From the NCBI GenBank assembly GCA_964433135.1, contig CAYSQW010000002.1, positions 91,558-155,557 on the forward strand: a stretch of 64,000 nucleotides of DNA. Reading direction: 5' to 3'. Both the position numbers and the translations under genes were made by a program. The notes below the pieces were generated by a model. The model was given only the letters and a program-made list of their open reading frames with translations, made no database searches and was not told where the DNA came from. Source of the DNA: CAYSQW01 sp964433135 (GTDB taxonomy: Bacteria; Acidobacteriota; Aminicenantia; Aminicenantales; Aminicenantaceae). Positions within the stretch are counted from its first letter, which is position 1; each line of letters begins with the position of its first letter. Shown here piece after piece: positions 15,616 to 25,700 of this stretch.

Positions 15616-16470
15616 ATGCCTGTATTGAAAATCGTTATCCCAAAAGGGCGCATGTTCGCCCAAATCTCGTCTCTTTTCTCTGATGCCGATATCAAGGTGG
15701 AGGTGCATGACCGTCACTATATCCCCCGAATCGGCGATCCCGAGATCGAGGCCAAGATTTTGAAACCGCAAAATATCGCCACCTTGATCGAAATGGGGGC
15801 CCACGATGCCGGATTTACGGGTCGGGATTGGGTCGTCGAATCCGGAGCGGAGGTTGAGGAAGTCATGGATTTGGAACTGGATCCCGTCCGGATCGTGTCC
15901 GCTGTTCCTCAGTGCGTTGTTCTTGAAGAGATGTTGAAGCGGAGGATTCTCGTGGCCAGCGAATACGCCGGCATCGCATCCAGGTATCTCGAATCGAAGG
16001 GATGCGCTTACAGGCTTCTGCGCACATTCGGCGCCACAGAGGTCTATCCGCCCGATGACGCCGACATGATCGTCGAAAACGTAAGCACCGGCTATACGCT
16101 CAAGCGGCATAAACTGAAGATCGCCGATGAAATCATGCGGTCTTCAACCCGTTTCATCGCGAATCGAAAAGGGATGGAAGATCCCTGGAAGCGGGAAAAA
16201 ATCGAGGAACTGAAGATGCTTTTTTCAGCCGTTCTCAATGCTCGAAGCCGGGTGATGATAGAGATGAACGTGGTTCAGGAAAAACTGGAGTCCCTCGTCA
16301 GCATTCTACCCTGCATGCGGGTTCCCACGGTTTCCAAACTGTACGGTGATCAGGGATATGCGATCAAGGTCGCGGTGCCCCGAAGCAGGACCGTTAAGCT
16401 GATACCGCAGCTGAAGAAAATCGGGGCCACGGATATCCTCGAATATGAATTCAAGAAGGTGATTCCGTGA
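15616..16470 (+). CDS. hisG: ATP phosphoribosyltransferase (long form)
   Basis: HisG joins ATP and PRPP, the first and controlling step of histidine synthesis in the cytoplasm. The 284-aa protein is the long, HisZ-independent form: periplasmic-binding-like catalytic domains (about 1-210) followed by a ~75-residue C-terminal regulatory domain ending with the family-typical IGATDILEYEFKKVIP. The N-terminus IVIPKGRM and the PRPP-binding region ENVSTGYTLKRHKL (usually DLVETGxTLxxNxL) are seen. The ATG at 15616 follows AAGGAGG by 5 nt; upstream in-frame codons run into the gap-flanking repeat. The stop overlaps the GTG start of hisC. The C-terminal domain implies feedback control by histidine, as in other long HisG enzymes. 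Confidence 0.93.
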   Translation: MPVLKIVIPKGRMFAQISSLFSDADIKVEVHDRHYIPRIGDPEIEAKILKPQNIATLIEMGAHDAGFTGRDWVVESGAEVEEVMDLELDPVRIVSAVPQCVVLEEMLKRRILVASEYAGIASRYLESKGCAYRLLRTFGATEVYPPDDADMIVENVSTGYTLKRHKLKIADEIMRSSTRFIANRKGMEDPWKREKIEELKMLFSAVLNARSRVMIEMNVVQEKLESLVSILPCMRVPTVSKLYGDQGYAIKVAVPRSRTVKLIPQLKKIGATDILEYEFKKVIP

Positions 16471-17528
16471 AAGTCCTGAAGGCTTCTCTGCGCCGTTTGG
16501 AGGAATACCGGGTGCCCGAGCGGAGAGCCCGGATCAAGCTGGACCAGAATGAGGGAAGTGTTGATGTGCCCGGGCGGCTCAAGGAGAAAATCCTCCAGCG
16601 GATCTCCTCGATTCCATGGAATCGCTATCCCTCGGGTCAGCCCTCCGATCTGCTGGAACGGATCGGTGCCTACGCCGGATTCGATCCCGAGGGAATCCTT
16701 GCGGGAAACGGTTCGAATGAGTTGATCCAGACCGTGATTTGCGCCTGTCGCAATCCCGCCGGAAGCGTCGCCTTCCTTGTCCCCGGCTTCTCCGTCTACG
16801 GTCGTGTCGCATCCGCCATGGATGCGGCCGCCATACCCGTACCCCTTACGGGCGATTTTCGTCTGGACGCAGACGCCGTGATTGAAAAAGCGGCTTCCGC
16901 CGATGTCGTTTTCATCGATTCCCCCAATAATCCCACGGGGTATCTCGTCGATCTTCCGGAGGTGCGCCGGATCGCGAAATCCGTCGAGGGTTGGGTCGTT
17001 GTGGACGAAGCCTACCATGAATTCTGTGGAAAAACCGTCCTTCCGATACTGGAGGAATGCGGGAATATCATCATTCTCAGAACTTTTTCCAAGGCCTTGT
17101 CGCTGGCCGGTTTTCGGTTGGGATATCTCATGGCGGATCCTTCCACGGTCCGTCAGCTGCGAAAAGTCCGGCTTCCCTTTTCCGTCGGAATGTTTCAGCA
17201 GACGGCGGGAAGCTTGATTCTCGAAGACGAAAAGTGGATCCGCCGAAGGATTTCAGCCGTCATACGGGAGAGGGAGCACATGTTCCGGGAAATGATGAAT
17301 ATCAGGGGAATCCATGCGTTCCCATCACAAGGCAATTTCATCCTTTTCACCCCTGAAGTCCATTCGGCCGGTGTGATCTGGGAAGGTTTGTTGGACCGGG
17401 GGATTCTCATCCGGCGTTTCGATACGCCCCGGCTGGATAATATGCTGCGCGTTTCGGTCGGATCCCCGGGGGAGAACCGGGAGTTCCTTCATGCTCTCTC
17501 CGATTTGACGCGGGGGAGAGGCGAATGA
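16467..17528 (+). CDS. hisC: Histidinol-phosphate aminotransferase
   Basis: HisC transfers the amino group from glutamate to imidazole-acetol phosphate. The 353-aa protein is a fold-type I PLP enzyme. The signatures are NGSNELIQ near residue 85, SPNNPTGYL near 153, DEAYHEF near 179 and the PLP lysine in RTFSKALSLAGFRLGY near 208. The GTG start at 16467 overlaps the hisG stop (GTGA). The end overlaps the start of the HAD gene (ATGA at 17525). Length is normal for the family. Other type I aminotransferases with the same fold are possible, but the operon setting makes HisC the clear choice. Confidence 0.93.
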   Translation: MKVLKASLRRLEEYRVPERRARIKLDQNEGSVDVPGRLKEKILQRISSIPWNRYPSGQPSDLLERIGAYAGFDPEGILAGNGSNELIQTVICACRNPAGSVAFLVPGFSVYGRVASAMDAAAIPVPLTGDFRLDADAVIEKAASADVVFIDSPNNPTGYLVDLPEVRRIAKSVEGWVVVDEAYHEFCGKTVLPILEECGNIIILRTFSKALSLAGFRLGYLMADPSTVRQLRKVRLPFSVGMFQQTAGSLILEDEKWIRRRISAVIREREHMFREMMNIRGIHAFPSQGNFILFTPEVHSAGVIWEGLLDRGILIRRFDTPRLDNMLRVSVGSPGENREFLHALSDLTRGRGE

Positions 17529-18199
17529 AAGCTCTGCTGTTCGATATGGATGGGGTTTTGGTGGATGTATCCCGGTCATACCGGTGGGCGATACAGGAAT
17601 GCGTCCAGCGCCTGAGCGGCGGGAACGTGTCTCTCCGTCGGATTCAGGAATATAAAAACAGGGGCGGATGGAATGACGATTGGGCTCTTACCCGCAGGAT
17701 CATTGAAGAAATGGGGGGCTGCGCTGACATGGATCGCGTTATTGAAATCTTTCAGGAAATTTATATTGGAGATCATTTCAACGGATTGATCCGCCGGGAA
17801 AAGTGGCTTCTCGAATATACGGAGGTTGCTCTGCTCGCCGAACGCTATCCTCTTGGCATCGTGACCGGGCGTCCGCGCGCGGAAGCGGCTTATACGCAAG
17901 CACGCTTTAAGATGGAACCCTATTTTCAGGTGTGCGTCACCCGGGATGACCTTCCGAAGGGCAGAGGGAAACCCGATCCCTGTGGGCTTAAAAAAGCTCT
18001 GTCCCGGCTGGGTTGTTGCTCCGGGTATTATGTCGGCGATTCCGTGGATGACATGAAGGCCGCGGTCGGCGCGGGGTTGGATCCTATCGGGGTTATCCCC
18101 CCGGGAGAGCGGGGTACCCGACTGGAGGAGCGGCTTCGGCAATCCGGAGCCCGGGTGATCATCAAAGATATAAATCTGATCAAGGAGGTTCTCAGATGA
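17525..18199 (+). CDS. HAD-IA family phosphatase, probable histidinol-phosphate phosphatase
   Basis: This 224-aa protein has all four HAD motifs: DMDGVL (Asp7 nucleophile, Asp9), the Thr in VTGRP, Lys in GRGKPDP, and GDSVDD. A helical cap between ~15 and ~90 contains NRGGWNDDWALT, a feature of a HAD-IA subgroup (TIGR01548-like) that I recall being associated with histidine genes. It sits between hisC and hisB with overlapping start and stop on both sides. The operon otherwise lacks any histidinol-phosphatase (no HisN, no PHP-type HisJ, no HisB N-terminal phosphatase domain). That missing step is the natural assignment, but it is inferred from context and not proven. Confidence 0.75.
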   Translation: MKALLFDMDGVLVDVSRSYRWAIQECVQRLSGGNVSLRRIQEYKNRGGWNDDWALTRRIIEEMGGCADMDRVIEIFQEIYIGDHFNGLIRREKWLLEYTEVALLAERYPLGIVTGRPRAEAAYTQARFKMEPYFQVCVTRDDLPKGRGKPDPCGLKKALSRLGCCSGYYVGDSVDDMKAAVGAGLDPIGVIPPGERGTRLEERLRQSGARVIIKDINLIKEVLR

Positions 18200-18804
18200 A
18201 GCGCAAGGCCGGGTATTCCCGTAAAACGAGAGAGACGTCCATAAAAGCGGTGTTGAATATCGACGGAAGCGGCGAGGGGCGGATTATAACCCCGATAGGA
18301 TTCTTCACGCATATGCTGGAATCGTTCACGCGCCACGGTTTGTTCGATCTGGATTTCATGGCCCAGGGTGATCTTCAGACGGATCAACATCATCTCATCG
18401 AAGATTCGGGACTGGTGTTGGGACAGGTGTTCAGCAGGGCTCTGGGGGGGCGGAAAGGAATTCTCCGTGCCGGATATTTCGTCTTTCCCATGGATGAGGC
18501 TCTGGCTGTGTCCGCCGTGGATATCGCAGGACGCCCTTATCTGCAATTCGATGCTGACTTTAAACGGCGTTTTTGCGGTGATATGGATACCGATCTGCTG
18601 GAGGATTTCTTTCGGGGATTTTCAATCGGTCTTCAATGCAATGTGGTCGTTCGGATGCCTTTCGGGAGGAACGATCACCATAAGATGGAGTCGGTGTTCA
18701 AAGCTTTCGGCCGTGCCCTTAAGACGGCCTGCAGTCTTGAAATAAGAAGCGGGGATCGGATCCCGAGCATGAAAGGAGTGATTGATGAAAATCGCGGTGA
18801 TTGA
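18196..18804 (+). CDS. hisB: Imidazoleglycerol-phosphate dehydratase
   Basis: HisB dehydrates imidazoleglycerol phosphate to imidazole-acetol phosphate using two manganese ions. The 202-aa protein is the monofunctional form. The metal-binding elements are present: THMLESFTRHG, TDQHHLIEDSGLVLG and RNDHHKMESVFKAFGRAL, matching the duplicated HHxxED/HHxxE pattern of the family. AAGGAGG lies upstream of the ATG at 18196, which overlaps the HAD stop. The end overlaps hisH by 20 nt. No phosphatase domain is attached, consistent with a separate HAD enzyme for that step. Confidence 0.93.
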   Translation: MKRKAGYSRKTRETSIKAVLNIDGSGEGRIITPIGFFTHMLESFTRHGLFDLDFMAQGDLQTDQHHLIEDSGLVLGQVFSRALGGRKGILRAGYFVFPMDEALAVSAVDIAGRPYLQFDADFKRRFCGDMDTDLLEDFFRGFSIGLQCNVVVRMPFGRNDHHKMESVFKAFGRALKTACSLEIRSGDRIPSMKGVIDENRGD

Positions 18805-19387
18805 TTACGGAGCCGGGAATCTCAATTCCGTCGTCAAGGCATTCCGCCACCTGGGTGCCGAAGTCGGTCTGGTCCGTTCGGCGGCGGAATTGGGCGGCGC
18901 GGAAAGGCTGGTGCTGCCGGGGGTGGGCTCATTCGGACATGCGGCCCGGAGGATCCGTACGTGCGGATTGGCATCCGCTCTGCGGGATTGGATCGAAACG
19001 GATAAGCCTTTTTTGGGGATCTGCCTGGGAATGCAGCTTTTGATGACGGGAAGTGAGGAGTGTAACGTGTGCGAAGGTCTTGGACTCCTGAAGGGAACCT
19101 GCCGTAAATTCGACGGCAAACGGGTTCCCCAGATGGGTTGGAACAATATCCTTATTGAACGGCCTGCGACTCTGCTCTCCGGGATGGGCGAACGGGATTA
19201 TTTCTATTTCGTTCATTCCTATTTCGTGGATCCGGAAAGCCGGGAGGCGGTTGTCGCGCACACCGAATACGGCTTGCGATTCGTTTCCGTCGTCAAGTGC
19301 CGCCGGGCATGGGGGGTTCAATTTCATCCGGAAAAGAGCGGAGAAACCGGGCTTAAGCTTTTAAAAAACTGGATGGATCGATGCTGA
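18785..19387 (+). CDS. hisH: Imidazole glycerol phosphate synthase, glutaminase subunit
   Basis: HisH is the class I glutamine amidotransferase that feeds ammonia to HisF. The 200-aa protein has the triad: Cys in LGICLGMQLL near residue 80, and His and Glu in QFHPEKS near residue 180. The N-terminal IAVIDYGAGNLNSV is typical. ATG at 18785 is preferred to the in-frame TTG at 18782. The start lies inside the end of hisB, and the stop overlaps hisF by 7 nt, which would keep HisH and HisF at equal amounts as their complex requires. Confidence 0.93.
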   Translation: MKIAVIDYGAGNLNSVVKAFRHLGAEVGLVRSAAELGGAERLVLPGVGSFGHAARRIRTCGLASALRDWIETDKPFLGICLGMQLLMTGSEECNVCEGLGLLKGTCRKFDGKRVPQMGWNNILIERPATLLSGMGERDYFYFVHSYFVDPESREAVVAHTEYGLRFVSVVKCRRAWGVQFHPEKSGETGLKLLKNWMDRC

Positions 19388-20133
19388 CGAAAAGGATTAT
19401 CGCGTGTCTCGATGTGGATGAAGGTTTCGTCGTCAAAGGAACCCGTTTCAAAGATATCCGCCGTGCGGGAGATCCTGTGGAACTGGCGGGGAAGTATGCG
19501 GAACAGGGTGCTGATGAACTTACGTTTCTGGATATAGGAGCCACGGTTCGAAGCCGAAAAACCATACTGGAAGTGGTCGAAAAGGTGTCCGCCCGGGTAT
19601 TCATCCCGCTGACCGTGGGCGGGGGCATCAAAAGCCTGTCGGATATGCGGGATCTTATGAATGCAGGGGCTGACAAGCTGTCCCTCTGTTCGGCCGCACT
19701 CTCCGATCCCGAAATCATTTCAGAGGGGGCTTCGGTTTTTGGATCACAATGCATGGTGGTATCGATCGACGCCAAGCGTGAGGGGGGATTCTGGCATGCT
19801 TATGTCCAAGGAGGGAGAGTGGATACCGGCGTGGATGCTCTGGAATGGGCCGAAGAATGCTGCCGATTGGGCGCCGGGGAGATCCTGCTCAATTCCATCG
19901 ATAAGGACGGCACCGCTTCCGGCTATGACCTGGAATTGACCTGCAGGGTGGCTCGCTCCGTCACCATACCTGTAATCGCTTCCGGAGGCGCCGGAGGATG
20001 CGCGCAGATGCATGAAGCCCTGACTATCGGTCGGGCCGATGCGGTTCTGCTGGCATCGATGCTCCACTATGGAAAGCTCACCATTCCCGAGATAAAACGA
20101 TATCTGAAAAGGAAAGGACAGAAAATCCGATGA
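19381..20133 (+). CDS. hisF: Imidazole glycerol phosphate synthase, cyclase subunit
   Basis: HisF is a TIM barrel that makes imidazole glycerol phosphate and AICAR from PRFAR and HisH-derived ammonia. The 250-aa protein starts RIIACLDVD with the catalytic Asp11 and has the second catalytic Asp in VVSIDAKR near residue 131. Phosphate-binding loops VGGGIKS and ASGGAGG are seen. It overlaps hisH upstream and the hisA fusion downstream (ATGA at 20130). Here hisF precedes hisA, unlike the common A-F-I order, which places hisA directly next to hisIE. Confidence 0.94.
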   Translation: MLTKRIIACLDVDEGFVVKGTRFKDIRRAGDPVELAGKYAEQGADELTFLDIGATVRSRKTILEVVEKVSARVFIPLTVGGGIKSLSDMRDLMNAGADKLSLCSAALSDPEIISEGASVFGSQCMVVSIDAKREGGFWHAYVQGGRVDTGVDALEWAEECCRLGAGEILLNSIDKDGTASGYDLELTCRVARSVTIPVIASGGAGGCAQMHEALTIGRADAVLLASMLHYGKLTIPEIKRYLKRKGQKIR

Positions 20134-21416
20134 TCATACCCTCGATAGACATTCAGAAAGGAAAAGCGGTACAGCTGAAGCAGGGCCGTATAAAAATAAT
20201 GGAGGGGGGCGATCCTTTCCTTCGAGCGGAGGAATTCGTCCGCTACGGAGATATCGCCGTCGTCGATCTGGACAGAGCCGTTGGAACCGGCGACAATGAC
20301 ACCCTCGTTGAGGCCCTCTGTCGTCGTTTCCCCTGTCGTGTCGGAGGAGGGATTCGTTCCCTGGAGCGCGCTCGTGACGTTCTGTCATGGGGAGCCGAAA
20401 AGATCATCATCGGCACGTCTGCTTTTTCGGAGGGAGGACTGAATCGACCGTTTCTGACCGATCTCCAAAAGATCGCCGGATCGGAGCGAATCATCATCGC
20501 TTTGGACTGTTGGGAGAACAGAATTGTCACACGCGGCTGGAAACGGCAAACCGGGATCGCTCTTGAAGACGTCGCCCGGGAGGCGGCTGAATATGCTTCG
20601 GAGCTGCTGTTCACCCAGGTGGAGAGAGAAGGGGGCATGCAGGGGATCGATCACGGCGCCGTATCGCGTCTGAGGCGATCCGCCGGGATATCGGTCACCG
20701 CAGCCGGAGGGATCGCGACGCCGGAGGAGATCGCGATTCTTTCCGGGATGGACGCCGACGCGCAGTTGGGAATGGCGATCTATACGGGAAAAATGGATTT
20801 GGGGGAAGCTTTTATCGCCGCTTGCCGGTGGGACGGGGAACTTATCCCGACACTGACCCGGGATGATTCGGGTCAGCCGCTCATGCTCGCCTACAGCAGC
20901 CGGGAATCTCTGCGCAAGACCTTTGCCACGGGGAATGTCTGGTATCATTCCCGTTCGCGGAATGCATTGTGGATGAAAGGGGAGGATTCGGGAAACATAC
21001 AGGAATTTTTGCGGATCCGGATGGACTGCGACAACGATGCCCTGCTCGTAACCGCGAGGCAGTCCGGGGTAGCCTGTCATAAAGGTCGTTATTCCTGTTG
21101 GGGAGCGAAAGAATTTTCGCTCGATGAGCTTTATTCCGTTCTAAGAAGGAGGGTGAAGCATCCCATCCGGCAGTCCTATTCGGCATCTCTGTCCATGGCC
21201 GATGTGGAGGCTAAGATCAGGGAGGAGAGCGAAGAGTTCATTGAAGCCGAAGGAAGCGAAGAAATCATTTGGGAGGGGGCGGATATCCTGTTTTTCATCA
21301 TGTTGAAGCTGGCGCGATCGGGGATTTCACCTGATGAAATCATGAATGAATTGAAAAGAAGACGGCGGACGCCGCATATTCCTGAAGGATTATTGCACAA
21401 GGAGTCGAAAAGATGA
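20130..21416 (+). CDS. Fused HisA-HisI-HisE: ProFAR isomerase, PR-AMP cyclohydrolase and PR-ATP pyrophosphatase
   Basis: One 428-aa protein carries three histidine-pathway activities. Residues ~1-235 are HisA, a TIM barrel with Asp7 in IPSIDIQKGK, VGGGIRS, a second Asp in IIALDCWEN and TAAGGIA. Residues ~237-330 are HisI, with MLAYSS, NVWYHSRSR, the metal-binding MDCDNDA, and zinc cysteines in VACHKGRYSCWG. Residues ~331-428 are HisE, an all-alpha domain with IREESEEFIEAEG and WEGADILFFIMLKL. All key residues appear intact. The fused enzyme would perform pathway steps 2, 3 and 4, the order in which HisE, HisI and HisA act. HisIE fusions are common, but a HisA-HisIE chain is not one I know. 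The single uninterrupted frame has ATGA overlaps on both sides. Confidence 0.92.
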   Translation: MIIPSIDIQKGKAVQLKQGRIKIMEGGDPFLRAEEFVRYGDIAVVDLDRAVGTGDNDTLVEALCRRFPCRVGGGIRSLERARDVLSWGAEKIIIGTSAFSEGGLNRPFLTDLQKIAGSERIIIALDCWENRIVTRGWKRQTGIALEDVAREAAEYASELLFTQVEREGGMQGIDHGAVSRLRRSAGISVTAAGGIATPEEIAILSGMDADAQLGMAIYTGKMDLGEAFIAACRWDGELIPTLTRDDSGQPLMLAYSSRESLRKTFATGNVWYHSRSRNALWMKGEDSGNIQEFLRIRMDCDNDALLVTARQSGVACHKGRYSCWGAKEFSLDELYSVLRRRVKHPIRQSYSASLSMADVEAKIREESEEFIEAEGSEEIIWEGADILFFIMLKLARSGISPDEIMNELKRRRRTPHIPEGLLHKESKR

Positions 21417-22702
21417 ATATCTATAGATCCGAAGAATTTGATCCGGACGAATTTATCCGAAGACGTCTGGCGGTGCTTCCCGATGTAAGCGATATCATCG
21501 AGGGAATAAAGCGCGGAGGCGACGGTGCCGTGAAACAATATTGCATGTTGTATGACGGATGTGCGCCGCTTAAATTCCGTGCATCGGAAACCGATCTGAA
21601 AAATGCAAGATCTTATTTGCCCGACGATGTCGCCGTCCATCTGGACAGGGCGGCGTCCCATCTGAGGATATTTTCCGAAAAACAGTATGGTTTCTACAAA
21701 GACTTCGATTGTGAAATCGAGCCCGGAGTGACCGCCGGCCAACGCGTAGCACCTTTGGATGCCGTGGGGGTTTATGTTCCGGGGGGCCGTTTCCCGCTGC
21801 TATCATCATTGATCATGGCGATTATTCCGGCACAAACCGCTGGTGTCCGTCGGATTGCCGTGTGTTCTCCTCCCACAAGAGAAGGGCTTCCTCATCGTTT
21901 TATCCTGGCAGCGGCGGCACGTCTGGGAATCCGTGAAGTATACGCTGTCGGGGGGGCTCAGGCGGTCGCGGCCATGGCCTTCGGAACGGAGTCCATTCCC
22001 CGGGTGGATAAGATCGTCGGTCCGGGGAATCGTTTTGTCGCCGCCGCGAAAAAGGCCGTGTACGGCGATGTGGGGGTGGATTTCATCGCGGGGCCGACAG
22101 AAGTGCTCATCATCGCCGACGACAGCGCGCGACCGCGCTTTGTGGCCATGGATCTGATTGCTCAGGCTGAGCATGATCCCGACGCCGCTTCCATTCTGAT
22201 ATCCGATTCTAGAGAGATCATCGAAGGCGTGTCGCGTGAAGTGATGCGACTGGTAGATGAGGAATCCTTTTTGGAAGCAGCGCGGCCCTCGCTGAAAAAA
22301 AACGGAACAGCGGTCCTGGTGAGTTCGCTGGATGAAGCCGTGGCCATTTCAGACAGGATAGCTCCCGAACACTGCATCATACACGCCGAACATCCCGAGC
22401 TAACGGCAAGCAAAGCGAAAAACTACGGTTCCCTTTTCATCGGGCCCTGGGCCAGTGAGGTTTTGGGAGATTATTGTTCTGGGATAAACCACATACTTCC
22501 CACCAATGGAGCGGCGCGGTATACAGGGGGGATACATGTCGGAAGCTTCCTGAAAACGAGGACCGTACTGTCGGTCACGGAAGAAGGCATCGGAAGGATA
22601 GGTCCGACGGCCGAAGCTCTGGCAAATATGGAGGGGCTGCGAGGTCACAGGAATGCGGTCAGGGTGCGGCTTTCGGATATCGCTTCTCGATCGGCTCCGT
22701 GA
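21413..22702 (+). CDS. hisD: Histidinol dehydrogenase
   Basis: HisD oxidises histidinol twice with NAD to give histidine, the last step. The 429-aa length is normal. Signatures include GVYVPGG, AVGGAQAVAAMAFGTESIP, DKIVGPGN, AGPTEVLIIAD, DLIAQAEHDP (zinc ligands) and APEHCIIH. The C-terminal HxxxE region reads NMEGLRGHRNAV. The ATG at 21413 overlaps the stop of the fused hisA gene. It is the last his gene; the next gene starts 60 nt later on the same strand with no obvious terminator, so read-through into it is possible. Confidence 0.94.
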   Translation: MNIYRSEEFDPDEFIRRRLAVLPDVSDIIEGIKRGGDGAVKQYCMLYDGCAPLKFRASETDLKNARSYLPDDVAVHLDRAASHLRIFSEKQYGFYKDFDCEIEPGVTAGQRVAPLDAVGVYVPGGRFPLLSSLIMAIIPAQTAGVRRIAVCSPPTREGLPHRFILAAAARLGIREVYAVGGAQAVAAMAFGTESIPRVDKIVGPGNRFVAAAKKAVYGDVGVDFIAGPTEVLIIADDSARPRFVAMDLIAQAEHDPDAASILISDSREIIEGVSREVMRLVDEESFLEAARPSLKKNGTAVLVSSLDEAVAISDRIAPEHCIIHAEHPELTASKAKNYGSLFIGPWASEVLGDYCSGINHILPTNGAARYTGGIHVGSFLKTRTVLSVTEEGIGRIGPTAEALANMEGLRGHRNAVRVRLSDIASRSAP

Positions 22703-22762
22703 GAAGGGGGGAATTGTCGGCCTCGAGGCCCTGTGTTAGAATGAATAGGGTGATCGAGCATC

Positions 22763-25700
22763 ATGTCTGAGCCGAAATCAGGTCCTGCCGAACGAAAAAG
22801 CCGCCGTGCTTCCCGCTGGAAGCGGCGGTTCAAACATACCGTTATCTTTTCATCGGTTGTATTGATCCTGGTCGTCTGTGCGGGAATCATCATCGTCCAC
22901 AGTCGGGGATTTCGGAATTTTCTGATCCAAAAAGTGGAGCAACGTCTACGCGTGCAGTCCGGAATGACTCTCTCCGTGGATCGCTTTCAGTTGTGGCCCT
23001 TCAGTTTAAGGGCGACAATGGATGGGGTTCGCCTGCGGGCGTTGCCTGAATCTTCCGGCCCGCTTCGGGAAGCCGGTGTGGATCGCATAGAGATTGACTT
23101 GGGTGCGGCAACCCTGCTCGGAGGACGTTTCTATCTCCAATCGCTCAGTCTCCTGCGGCCGTGGGGCGAATTGTCCGCTCCCGCCGCTTCCTCAATCGAA
23201 ACCGGATCTGTCGAAAGGACCACTCCGAGTCATTCACCTCCTTCTCCTCAGGCTGCTCCCATGAGCTGGAGGATCAAGCGGTTCCGCTTGGAGGGCGGAC
23301 GGCTTGTCTTTGGCGATCGGGTCCACAGCCTGGATGCGGCACTGGAGGAGATAAGCGCCGAAATGAATTATAAGGCTGTATCCTCTATGCATATCGGACT
23401 CATCCGATCCGGGCCGGGAGAAATCCGGTACTCCGATAGAGCGGTTTCTCTGTCTGCCCTAACAGCGGATTTCGAGTTGGGGGAAGAGGAAATTCATTTT
23501 AAGACGCTGTCCTTAGAGTCTGATCCCATGGATTTAAACCTAAAAGGTTGGATCCGTTCTTTTTGGAATAATCCTCTGTTGGAGCTTGAAACCGAGGGTC
23601 TTGTCCGCCTTCCTGCGCTGGAAGCCCTGCTTGGGGATGATCGTTCTTTCGCCGGTGAACTGGACTTAAACGGGAGTATATGGGGGGGAGCCTATGATCC
23701 CGAGGGAGAAATGAACTTGACCGGTCGATCGCTGGTGCTGGCAGGGATCCCCTTGGATTCGGTCAGGGCTGAACTTTCAGGGAAAACGTCCGAGCTGGAG
23801 CTCAAGTTCCTGCAGCTTGATGGGGCGGGGGGAGATATTTCCGCACAAGCTCGGATCGAGATGGGAGAGAGCGGGGTATCATCCGCATCCCTGGAGTGGA
23901 AATCTATCAGCCTCGGGGAGTTGTCTTCTTTTCTGGGGGTGAGCCCGCTCGGAATTTCTGCCTGTAGCGACGGTCATCTTTCCGCCCAAATCCATGGTTG
24001 GAGCCTCGAAACCCTAACCGGAGAAGGGAAGGCCGCGTTCATTCCCGTGGGGGGTAGCGTCGCCGCCGGTCAGGGCTTTGGGCTACAAGGCCGCCTGGAT
24101 TTCAGCATTGCCAACGATCGGCTTGCCCTGAATACCCAAGACCTGAAGCTAAACGGCCACAGCCTTTCACTTTCAGCCGAAATTGACCGGGAAGCGATAC
24201 GGCGGGCGCGGTTTAGATTCAGATCGGATGAACTGTCCCGGCTGCCGCATCAAGCCCGGGTTCTCCTCGGTCCCGGAGCAATGGAATCCTCTTTTCTGCA
24301 GGACATCGGAATGGGAGGTCGCATCACATTGACAGGAAATCTCTCGGGGAAGTGGCACGAACCCTCCGGCGGGCTGGTTTTTTCCGGACGGGATCTCCGG
24401 TTCGGCAAAAACGCCGCCGACGCCGTGGAAGGCACCCTCCGACTGAACGGTACCGGATTGGAATTGAAGAGATTATCGCTGCAATTGCCGCGCGGATACC
24501 TGACAGCCGAGGGGCGGATGAGCTACCACCCCTCAAATCAGGCCTGGGGGGAAGCGATCGCGTTTTCCGCCGAAGTCCGGGACATCGACCTTGCCCCCTG
24601 GGCAGAGGCATGGTTTCCGGAATTGGGAGTCCGCGGGGAAGGGAGCGCCACTATTGAGGGAAGCGGTTCCATCTCGAATCCCGATGTGAAATATCTAATA
24701 GATATAAAGGAGGGAGAAATCGCCGGGGAAACTTTCGACAGCCTGGCTATCGAAGGACGGTCCGCCGATCGGTGGCTGGAAATCCGGCGGTTGGAAGCAG
24801 TCAAGGGGAAGGGAAGCCTAAACGGCGAGCTGTTTTTCGAACCGGCTTCCCACGAATACCGGATTCAGCTCTCGACCCGGAATCTCGATCTGGAATCGTT
24901 TGCTGCACTCCAAACTTCCGGACTGCACCCTCAAGGACGGCTGCACATTCTCCTGGAAGGCGCGGGGAACTGGGATGCACCTCATTTTCGGATGGAGGTT
25001 GAAGGTCGAAGCATTCGCGTCAATCAAGCCGAATGGCCGCTGATCAGATTGGAAGCGTCAGCGGATGGGATCGAGGCCCGGGCCCATTGCCGTCTCCCAG
25101 ATGGAAAAGCGGAAATCGATGTCCGGATTCCATTAAGCGGTTCAAGGATTGTCGAAGGGCGTTTGAAAACGGAAGCCCTCGATTTTCTTGCCTGGATGCC
25201 GGCCGCGGAAGCGGCGGCATTCTCTTCAGCATTAAGCTCGACGCTGGAATTTTATCTTCCTTCGGATGACTGGAAGAAGGGCTGGCTCACCTGGAAAATA
25301 TCCGAGGCGTCCGTACGCTATGGAAATCTCTTTCTGCGGACGATGGGACCTTGGAGCCTGGATTGGGAGCGCCTCGAACTGCAGCTTCAGGATATGAAGC
25401 TCGCCGGGCCTGCCTTCGAACTGGCGGCGTCCGGTCGAATTCCTCTCGAATACCCTGTATCATCCGGTATCAAAATGCAAGGGGCCGGTGAATTATCCCA
25501 ACTTGCATTTCTCCTTCCCGGCCTGAATCCGGAAGGAATCCTCAAAGGTGAAGGAGCGATAAACGGAAGCTTGAACCGCCCCGAAATCAACGCCCGGATC
25601 GAGTTGGAAAACGGAAGTCTGGAAGCTGAAGCCGGTCCGTTCGCCATAAGCAATGCCGGTATGAAGGTGGTTATTGGAGACGGCTGGTTAAATCTCGAAA

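Noticed and set aside
15252..15616. Histidine attenuator before hisG
   Set aside because: No short leader frame with a run of His codons and no terminator/antiterminator pair can be seen in the sequence present; only a small stem next to the ribosome site.
14448..15695. Minus-strand open frame running through the scaffold gap
   Set aside because: It contains 100 N and the duplicated 55-mer and is antisense to the B3/B4 gene; the continuity is artificial.
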